Notes under the pieces: generated by a model
Database searches by the model: none
The model's input: only the letters and a program-made list of their open reading frames with translations
Told to the model about the DNA's origin: nothing
Program-made: the position numbers and the translations under genes
Source of the DNA: Sphacelaria rigidula
Taxonomy: Eukaryota; Phaeophyceae; Sphacelariales
Assembly (NCBI GenBank): GCA_964200075.2
Contig: CAXNAA020000116.1
Span: forward strand, 1-27,565
Length of the DNA: 27,565 bases
Reading direction: 5' to 3'
Shown: positions 1 to 10,500 of the stretch, piece after piece
Numbering within the stretch: the first letter of the stretch is position 1
How the letters are laid out: the number at the start of each line of letters is the position of its first letter

Positions 1-47
1 GAAACTAGAAATAGCGAAGTGCATGGTTCAAGGTTCCTTCCTGTCCT
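1..47 (-). CDS. Minus-strand gene: partial exon at the window edge
   Basis: A strong acceptor (ten T then gtccccag, 48-66) opens an exon that reads RTGRNLEPCTSLFLV in phase 0 and leaves the window. The gene continues to the left. Confidence 0.5.
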
Positions 48-3000
48 CTGGGGACAAAAAAAAAACTTGCTAGCCTGGAACAAAACACAACAACGACGCG
101 ATACCGTGCAATGAACACTGGAGAACAACACAACGTACCTTGTTGCCGATGATCCAGTTCACAAGATCCCACTCCATACAGTTACGCTCCTGCCCCGGGG
201 GACACAGAACCCCTTCACAGGGAGTCACCGTCGGCGCCGGGTTGAGCCCTTTGACGTTCTGCAGTCATTCGCGTGGGCGGATAAATAAGTATATGATTCA
301 ACAATGCTCGAAAAAAAGGCATTAGTGTACAGGGAAGAGTTAGAGCCACAGGCTCATGCAGCATCACAAGTTGACTCGTGAGTATCTATCGATAGATAGC
401 TCGTTCGGCTCAAGAACGTTCGATTCGAAGCAAGTGAAAAATAAGTATGAAAATCGATGAGAAGAGTATCGTGAACGTATCAAGAAAAACGTGAAAATAA
501 TATGTACTGGTACCAAATAACAATAAATGGAATAAAAAATCAACACTCACGGCTTTGCTGTCTCCCGAGGCCTCCCACCCGGTACGCTGGGGCATGTAGT
601 TCTCCATAGAGGAAGACTTGTGCTGGTAGTAGTCTACATCCTTGTCCGTACCGGGACACGTGGGATCCGCCTCGCTGAAAAAGTTTTGAAAAGGATTCGA
701 GAAAAATGCACCATGAGAATCGCAGTGAACGTGAAGGTGGGGTGGAGACAGAACGTGAACAAAGGGGACGGGGGACGGTGAGAGAGATGGTATAGGCGCG
801 CTCTCGGCTTTTAATTAGATGCGGTGTCCACAAGCTCATCCTCAAAAAGCCCGTGGTGTTGGCACGTACTTCTCTTGTTGAATCCTAATCCCTACCCTGT
901 ACCGGGGAGAGATGGATTGATCTCTTTAGACCACAGACTCGTCCCATGGAAGGGGGGGGGGGGGGGGGTTCAAAGTGCGACAAATAAATAAATCGCACCT
1001 TACGCACACGTGCCGGATTGCATGTGCGGATGGGTCAACCACACACAGATACCACAGGCGGGCCCACGCAGGGAAGGCTCAAATCGAACGGGATGGGACC
1101 AATATTCTATTTTGTGATGATTAGACTTTGAGGGTAGGGAGTATGGCAATCCTTAACTTTTATATTTGAATACTGGGTGCTCCGATAATATTCAGGGATC
1201 ACCATACTCGCTAAGAACAAACATAATACGTGGGGCAATCCCTAAATATTTGCATATGGCAATCCCTCAATAATATATCACCAGAGGTCATGCCTACAAA
1301 CAGAGAGGAGCTACTCCGCTGTCGCCTGGGGGTAATCGGCACTGGAGAACCGTCCGCGATATTGTTCCGAAAAACACATTTGGGCCAAAACGGTAGAAGT
1401 TTCATGTTCGTGCCACTTTTCTCCGCTATCATAGATCACATTTCATATCATCCAATTTGGGACTGTTCTTACTACCTCCTTGTGGATAAGGAGTAACCCC
1501 CTCCCCCTTCGCGCTCATTTCCCTATTGCAATCGCACGCACCTGATGAACCACCAAGAGGCCTTGGTGCGCATCCTACACCGGAACAGCGTCAGGAGCGG
1601 CCCACCCTTCGCCTGATAAGTGTATTTTGGGACATCCTCCTCGTCTATTGAGTTGATAACGTGTCCGCCGACAGTCCTCACTCGCCCAGAGTGATAAGCG
1701 CTTTGGGGCACGTTCTCCGCCACATCGGACGCCATGCGGTAGATGCCGTTGCAGAACGGGGTACCGGCGCCTTCCACCTGGTGGGAGGACGCGCGTGAAA
1801 TGGGTGGGACGTACGTAAAATCGCATGTTGTTGTTGCTCGCGCCCCGGTGCTGTAATGGACAGCTGATGTTATCGGGGCGGTCCGAAAGAGGGTTCCATG
1901 CCTACCCGATGCGTCAGGATTTTTTTTGTTGAAAAAAAAATCATATCCGTCGTCAGATGCGTCAGCGCTTTTTTTTTCCCAAAATATTTTATTTCCGTGG
2001 TTGAAAACGTGAGTAGCAAAAATATTTCGACTGAGTTTTTTTTCACGAGAGTCGAAGCGGTGTGACAGCAGTGCTGAACCGATCCGCGACCCCACAGTGC
2101 AAGGTGTGTACCGGGAGACATGTATATGGATTGATCCCTTCAGGCCACGGACGGCTCCCGAGGAAGGGGAGGAGTTAGAAGTGTGACAAGACAAGAAAAA
2201 AAAAAGTGCGGCGGGTAAATGTCAGTAACTCAAATGTGACTGTGGCCATGTTGGGGTTAGGCGACTGGAGGATGAAGATGAAACTCGTTTTCAAAGAGCT
2301 GATAAAGTGCTTTGTTCTCTCGTTCTTGAGGGGGATCATGTTACACCCTACCACTGAGGTCACTTGAGTAACAGTACCAAAACGCCATAGACTATACCTA
2401 CTCATCACCCTCTTTCTAGAACACGCAACTATATCTGACGTCCACCTACACCCACGAGAAACACTTGTGAATAAATGACCATCCGTCTACTCGCTTTCTC
2501 TCCCTGCTGTACGACGAAAGAGCGGGGTATTCTCAGCGAGAGACGTCGGCGGTGAAAGTCATTTGGCACAACCAACAAATATATCAACAGAACAGAACTT
2601 GCAGGCAGCAAACTACCCGGTTACATCAGCAGGAAAAAAAAAAGACGAGCTCACGGCCAGACCAAAGAACGTTCTTCGATTTCAACCCTAACCTCTACAT
2701 GCGAAAAACAAGCAAAAATGCCAGGTGCACCGGACCGGTCGCCAAGTTCATTACCGGAGTTGAACACAAACACCCCCTAATGAAGCTCCGGATAATACCT
2801 TTCCGGCTACTTTTGGCACCATACCAGTATCTGCACTACTATTGTCCTGGGGTGTGTAGTGTACCACCCCCGACACGTACCGTCCCTGGGTGATGACGTT
2901 CCAGGTCCGAACACAGGAAGAAGCTGATTGGCCGGTGGCCGTATACATCGTAGTTTACACCGCAAACCATGCGGCAGGAACCTGTCGGAGCTTCTTCTCC

Positions 3001-6000
3001 GGGTCGGTACTAGATTATAGCCTGGCATTTTCCTCGTCATTCCTCCTGCCTTCTCCCTTATTCCCCCCTTTTCCTGTCCCGTTTCAGTTCACTCTGTTAT
3101 ATTATAGTTTGTTTCCTAGCTTCTTCAAATTCACATCCCCCCTTTTTCTTACTTTCTTGCGAGAGTTTCCGTTCCTTCACCTTGGGTACGCCTACCTTGT
3201 TTCTAATCACCACGGCTGGATCAGCTCATGAGTGGCAATCAATCTACCGCATCCCCTCTCCCCCCTCCCCTCCCTTCAGACGCACAAGGTCACGACCCAA
3301 GCGCTCACCACGTACGCCTTGGCATTCCAGCGGTGTCTGTGGCTCAGAATGATAAGCTCCTCCGTCTGCTCCCATCCCCATAGGCGCATGGGCAGCGACG
3401 ACGACCTCAAATGTCTCAAGACCAGGTTTGCGTGGAAGGTGAAAACCTGTTTCCACCGTATTCGGTCATCATTTTGGGGGCAGGGAACAGTCAGCGTGCG
3501 TGGGGGGGCAGATTTTGTACTTCGGTCATATTTTACTAGAGCATAGATGTGGGTTCCAATCGAACTGTAGAATCATGCGAAAAAAAGGTTACGCTTGCAA
3601 GAGGATAATGTCTACAGGTCAGCATGGTTGACCTATTTACCCTGAGCGCCAATACTCGGTGCTGTAAGTAAGCAGCGCATTCATTCACTCATTCGGTTCG
3701 GAACATGCGTGCTTTGTGATTATTGCACTGTTATCACGGCATTCCCTGTCAAGGCATCTTGTACTTTCTTGCAAATAAAAATTACCTGGCTGCTTCTATG
3801 ACGTAGCAGATGAACATCGCATACTGCACAGCAGTCCATTTAGTCCATGTATGTCAGTTGCACCTCTGTGTATCGAGTTATGGAAAAAAGACTAATCCAG
3901 TGGCAGAAGATCCCGAACCGTTCGGGGTGAAGTGGTTGAAAAAAAACACACAGAGAAGAGAGGTGAGCCTGTCATTTGCCAGCGGTAAGTTCCAAAAAGC
4001 AAGACAGGTGCTTCAATTTGGATCAAGACCGAGCGCTAGCGATATGTCAGTGACAATAATATCGTCATGCACGACAAGGACTTCACTTATTCTGCGGAGC
4101 GGAACGAGAAAACTTGCAACCGATGAAAAATGTCGTGGCCAGCCAAGCCGAGCCCACCCAACAGAGCACGTGCTGCAGCGAAAAGTACAGGCGGCGATAT
4201 GCACGGGCAAAGGTCATCACTGAAGGCTGTGGATGAGTCTGCGGAGGTGAACCTCAAAACTCGTTCGGTACCAACCGCTGTGAACATGAGCGTTCGGAGC
4301 ATGCTTGCAACAATTATTTGTCCTCAGGCTGAGTTCACCCTGTATACGCTTCGCTGATCCGGAGGGAAAGTTAAGCGGCGTCTTGCCACAGACGGAAAAC
4401 GCTCTTTAGCTCCCCATAAAATCGGTAGTCAACAAGCCAACAATGCATATCAATACAACAGCACGGTAAGAGCGCCATAAAACCGACTTTGTTCGAAACA
4501 CCGATCTCATTGTTCCAAGTTGCGCTGTGTTAACATGCCTACATGATTGAGTGCTTACTCACGCCAACAACTTTGCTGCTGCAAAAAAAAAAGAAGGGAA
4601 ACTGAAGCATTGCGCCTTCGTCCAGCTCTCTGCGGGATACGCCACAAGCATTCATGAAGCGTACACAACAATGGTTGCAAATATATATATATATATATAT
4701 ATATCCATCCTGAACACCAACGCAACATTCGGGACACGACACTTCGATGCACAGTGCACAAGTAAGATTATATGCTAGCTACTGCTCCAGTCTCTTCCAT
4801 TCACTCTTCCACGATAGACGTGAGGTATAAGTGGAACAGCTCGTGTAGGGCGGCGCACTTACATCTCGCATCTGCTGCTCTCCCAGCGGCACCATGAGAT
4901 AGCACAGGTGCCGCACCAAGTTACTTAGAGACTGTACGCACGCAAACGGAAGCAAGCGCACGAAAAAACAAGTACGAGACAAGCAAGGGTACAGCACAGC
5001 GGACAAAGAAACAGCACCAGTGAACTCCGACATCCACGACAACGCACGTAAGCGGCATGAAAAGAAGCAAGATTCCGCACGGGTAGGTACGAAGCGCAAA
5101 CAAAATCATGATAAGACTCTTGCCAACATCATTCCTGCACACACTTCTGTGGCGCCCCGGTGGTATATTACATAATAGACGGATAACGCGGAACGTTAGG
5201 GATTTGGTTCCCGACAGATGGTGTTTCTAGGCACAATCTCGTTTCCATCGTTGTAAGCGTGAGGATACGAGTGGCGAATAGAAATCCACGACAGTCGACG
5301 CGGTGATAGATAGTGATAGTTGATGGAGATATAGCTCATCAAATCCTTCATGACAAAATGCCAGGCAGGTAGCACGCGAGAGATGGGTTGATATCTTGAG
5401 AGCACGCACTAGTCCCGAGGAAGGGGAGGGGGTCGGCATACGATGAAACGGAATAAAGAACCCACGATAACATCACTGTCCCCTGTGAATTGGGGGTCAG
5501 AGGCGTCAGCTTTCGAACATTATCTTAAATCAAAATAGACCCCTCTCTCCTCCACCCCTCTGCTCGATCTCGAAAGGGGTGTGTAGTCGATGGTCAAACG
5601 ACTCAAGGCAAGCAACGATCGAGTACTCCCCTCCCCCCTTCACCTCCCACTGTACAAAGACAGTAACACTTTTGGATTAATGTTTTTCTTCGAATGAAAG
5701 ATGGAACGCAACAGAGAACCAAGGAAAGTAGTTCAGTGGGGGTATGATCGTCATACCATACGAACGCGTCAATTGTGACCCGGTGCCGTACGCCAGTGAC
5801 AATCAACCAAGCAAGCCTAACAAGTCTAACAGTAAAGCACCGACAGCAGCAACGTAGCGGCTCCTGGACGGCGGCGTGCCGGGGACAAAAAAACATTCAC
5901 CAAGTGAAGCAGGCAACGAAATCCTGGAAGAGATATGCCAGTGTGGTCGTGTCTGGAGAGAAGGACTTATATCTTTCATTCCAATGGCACTGCTTGTCCC

Positions 6001-7551
6001 AGAAGGTCAAAGTGAATCAAAATAACCATCATCACATACGACTCCCTCCGCGAGAAGCCAAACCTCCCTCCACTCACGGAACGCACGGACCAACGGACTA
6101 TCAGCTATGACTTGTCACCCCAGCAGTGCTTGCTTACCTCTTCACGCACCCCTCACCAATATTCAGGCTAGGTCGATGGTGCGACCAGAGCTCACTCGAT
6201 GATCGTGAGAACAGTGGCATCGACCTGCCTACCCTTGTTTGTGCAAAACGTCACCACACGATTTCCAATACCCCCATTTCAACTCTCTTCCGCAAATCCG
6301 TGACCCCCCCCAAAAGCTCATCTATCGTTTGCCCAAATTCCTCTTTCAATCACCCCGGCCGTCTGTCTTCGCACAAACCCTACACACCCATTACCCCACC
6401 CCTCCCTGACGTTTTTTCCAACTAGATTTTGTCAAGTGACACGTCACCCACGGGAAAAAATGCTGGAATACCCTTTGTCGTGCGCAAGACATTTAAAACG
6501 CCATTGTTGGGTTAATGCTGCTTGTCTCGGCACTTGCATCTTTCCCCCTTTGTACTCTCCTTGGTGATTGCAACGCTGGTCGGGCGAAAACCCGGCGTGC
6601 TCCGTCCCGGCTTTACAGGGATGCAAGGTCAATGGTCCTACGACTACGCCATGCAAGATAATGAGTACACTCCCTCTCTTTTCATCCCATCCCGCCCGTA
6701 ACGTACAGTTGGGGTACTCATCTTAGCACTTAGGTCACTACCTCGTCCCTCTTCAACCCTCGAAGGAAACGTACGGGACACAACGTTTCATTTCATTCAC
6801 AGACACACTCCATTACTCACATCTTGGTTTTCCTTCTTCAGCGCCTCGTCGGTAAGCACGGCCACCTGGGACATGACCGCCGTGCAAGTCTTCACCACCA
6901 CGCCTACGGCATTCGGGGAAGTATCTAGGCGACACTCCGCAATAGCCCCAACCACAATAGACAGACCAGCCGCATTCAGCCCGACGTGGTACTGCCCTCC
7001 TGCTCCTCCTGCCCCCCCCGGCTGCCCCGGTGTGGATGCCGCACAGATAGCGGCAGCCGTAGACTTTGCCTTCTCTGATGCCGCTCTAGCGGCACGGGCA
7101 GTATCTAATGTAGCTTTCGCGTGCGCCTGGGCCTTTTCTAGCTCTTCCCCGCCTTTGCTCGCTGCCTTCAACGAAATTACGGCCTGCTGCGCCTGCCTGG
7201 CGTCGTTCATAGCGAGTTGCGCAACCCTCTCCTTTTGCTTTACGGAGGCTTTGGCTGCCGCTCGCTGATCGGCCAAGTGTTTTAGCCGCTTCGCTTGGCC
7301 ATCCAGGACCTTGGCCACAACTTCAAAGCCCCCGTTTGCCATAAACGTTTGGCATAGCTTTATGCGGTGCTGTTTAGGAGGGTCGTGTTGTCGGGAATGG
7401 GAGGGCGCGCGCGCGCGGGGGGGGGGGGGGGGGGGGACAGGACAGGATACAAATTGTTGTAAATTGGTTTTGGAGGGGCGGAAACGCNNNNNNNNNNGAT
7501 ACAATTGGTTTGGTGGGTTGTGTGGGGGGGGTGGTGGGGGGGGTGGTGTGT

Positions 7552-7594
<43 letters not shown>

Positions 7595-10500
7595 GAGGAC
7601 AGGACAGGATACAAATTGTTGTAAATTGGTTTTGGAGGAGCGAAAACGCGATAGACTAGTCACGGGAGTCAATTATGTTCATGTTCCCCTGGCATCGGAA
7701 TAAAGCTTGATTCAAGGTGCGACTTGAGTGAATGTCATGTTTGGCGGAGGAGAAACACACTTGCAACCAAATGCCACGCACATTTCCCCATACTTCCTTG
7801 TATATGGTCATGCCCTTGAAAGCTACGGTAATGCATTGAACTGCATTTGCTGGACTGTACACTGCCCATGTGACTACACATCACACGTCCAAGTAAACAT
7901 GGAGTTGTCTAGTTCGCCCAATTCACACACGCACCATACGACACCACAATCCGCCCGATATACTCTCATGATCTTGATCTACTGGGCATCATCATATACT
8001 CCTTAGTCCCAAATAGTGCGGGCTTTCGGCCGCTTCCGGGATTAGATATTGTCCGTCAGTGACCCACAAAAAACAAACCACACGACAAACCCATCCTCGC
8101 CCTTCCATCAGGCCCTTTCATCAAAAACTCCAAAGCAACCAAAAACCTTCACCTTCATCTACCGATAACATCAAAAATACGGCGCAAAAAAATATCGAAG
8201 GGTACCAGCTCCAAGAGCGCCAACGTGGTTCTACTTGCTCGACTACAATTTTAAAGCTGGATTATCCGCGTAGAACAACCCGAGCTTACAGTTGCACGGA
8301 CGGACGAACAGGTGACAGGAGATCTGACCGTACATGATATACTTTGCGAACTCGAAAAGCATGCCTTTTACGGGAGCACGTGAAACTCACCTCTGGAGAT
8401 CCCGCTGCAGTGGTCCACAGGGTTTTGAGGGGTGAGAAGATGGTCCGGGTCGGGTCGAACAGCATAGTCACAGTGTCCATAAACTCTGTGTTGCCATCTT
8501 GCAGCAGTATCGGGAGAACGTTGCACGACATCTCGAGCGTGCGCTTTGCACAGCCTATTTCGAACTTGCCGAACTTGCTGGCGTGCTGCGTAACGCAACA
8601 AGGTGACACGGAATAAAAAAACAAGGAGCAACGCAGAGGTACGAGCGGAAATGACGCAACACAGAGCGATGGTGAAGTCGATTGTTAAGTTGGGACATCA
8701 GTACTACAGCGACACAACAAAAAGCAACGATGACGCAGCCCTTTGGAAGAACAGGATGTTGAGGGAAGGGTTCGGTCGGCGACGTCCGGAGGACCATACG
8801 ACCGTCACAACCAATGTTCGGTTTGGTGTTCACCACTAGATGAAAAAAAGAGCCCGTTTGGCATAGGAATTACTGCCGATCTCCAGATATCGACGAAGAT
8901 CGCGTGACTTTTATGCATTTGCTTTCCTTTCCCCCCTCGCTAGACGGGGAAATGTAGGAAATAAACGAAGGTGGCATGAAATCGTTTGATGCATTAAACG
9001 GGGAGGAAACGATGGCTGCACTACGAGATAGACGGTGACCACTGACGGCGAAACAGGATGGGGATAAGCTATGTGAAAGTTTGTGTGTAATATAGGCGAG
9101 AAACGAAATGAGCACCCAAATGCTGGAGTGTCTCTATTAGGAGTAGGAACGGTGCCCCGTCTCGAAAGGGGTGCGTGGTCGATGGTCAAACGACTAAGGC
9201 AAGCAACGAATGAGTACGCCTTCCCCTTCCCCCCTCTTGCCCAACGCATGGAAGGCTTCGTTCTCAACCACAAAGGCACGTTAAGGCACTGTTTCACGCG
9301 GCGGGGCCCTAAATGGCTTGTTACGATACTGCTGCGTTTCAGGTACCACATTCCCTTGATTCAATCTAGTCGCCGTCGCCATTGCTGCTTCTGCTGCTGA
9401 AGTGAAGGCACCAACACACACCGGCGTCGCCGCCAACTCCTTCCTTCGTGTATAGTGGAATACCTGGTCCAACATGATGCCGGTGATCTGGTGCAGAAAC
9501 TGATGCAGGAACCGCTTCGCCTCCGGACGGTTGTAGACCTTCGTGGCTAGCTCAATCGACATATGCGCGTTATCCCAACCCACAGTGCTCGTGTCCGCGA
9601 GCCCTTTCCGTACCATTTCGAACACGCTCAGGTCAAGCCTGCTGATTATTGGCTGCCTGGGCTGATCCATCTCCATCTGTATGGAGCCCAGCCTTGATTG
9701 TTAGCGTGAAAGGAACGACACGTGGGCAGGTATGGAGCGAGGCGGCGTCGGGGCGGGAAGGGGCTTACTCTCGAGCTGTGGCTTGCCAACACGACATCCT
9801 ATAAATCATGACCACGGATATTTTTAGAGGATGTCACATGTTCCGTGTGTGCCTTAGATGATGACACAATTGACCATGCGTCCTAGACACGGACCACTGT
9901 TCCCCATAAAACCGCTGCCGCTGGACAGCAGTTTCTAGTGTCGTCTTGAATGACCATGGTCATTGACGCACGCTGTGGGAAATTTTGCCAGTTTGACTCC
10001 ATGTCATATTCCACCCCCACCCTCGACAAACGCAGCTTCGTACTTTCCACAGACCAGACTTGGGCGTTGCAAGATGCTCCGGGCTTAATTGCCCGATACT
10101 TCTAGGTCGGTTCCGAAAATGCAATATTGTCCGTGGCTTCAGTGGGTCCGGCGTACGCAAAGGGTGGAAACGAGGGTTCATCACCCAAAACACGTTACAC
10201 TTTAGTGTCGAACCCTTGTATCTACATCACAGGACTGCGTTCGAGCAAGGGCACCCCTTATTCAAGTACAGTCATATTTCCTCCAAGAACCAAGCCCTCG
10301 ACAACCAGCAACGGTCGATAGACTACCCAAGGTGTGCTATAAACAACACGGGTCCATGACCCTTTCACCGGGTAGAGGTGGGTACAAGAGCAGCAAAATC
10401 AGTGAGGAAGGGAGTTCATTAAATCTGGTGGATACGTGCGAGAAGTTCATGAATTATACACCGAAGCCTTATGCTGATGAAAATGAAAACAAACAGCACA

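Larger units (their letters stand above)
4932..6820 (-). other. Probable intron of the minus-strand gene
   Basis: Holds SINE-like copy 3, a family A tail (5.6 kb) and a family B tail (6.6 kb). Both flanking exons are phase 0. A missed small exon is possible. Confidence 0.45.

Noticed and set aside
961-985. GGTTCAAAGT as the B-box of a tRNA gene
   Set aside because: No cloverleaf can be drawn around it. It belongs to a dispersed repeat.
1778-2194. Upstream part of a 223-codon minus-strand frame
   Set aside because: It covers a SINE-like repeat, and an acceptor at 1778-1780 gives an exact phase match to the previous exon.
7370-7672. Minus-strand frame continuing upstream of the Ala-rich exon as poly-Pro across the N gap
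   Set aside because: It is only the translation of G/C tracts and ten N. A good acceptor at 7370-7372 ends the real exon.
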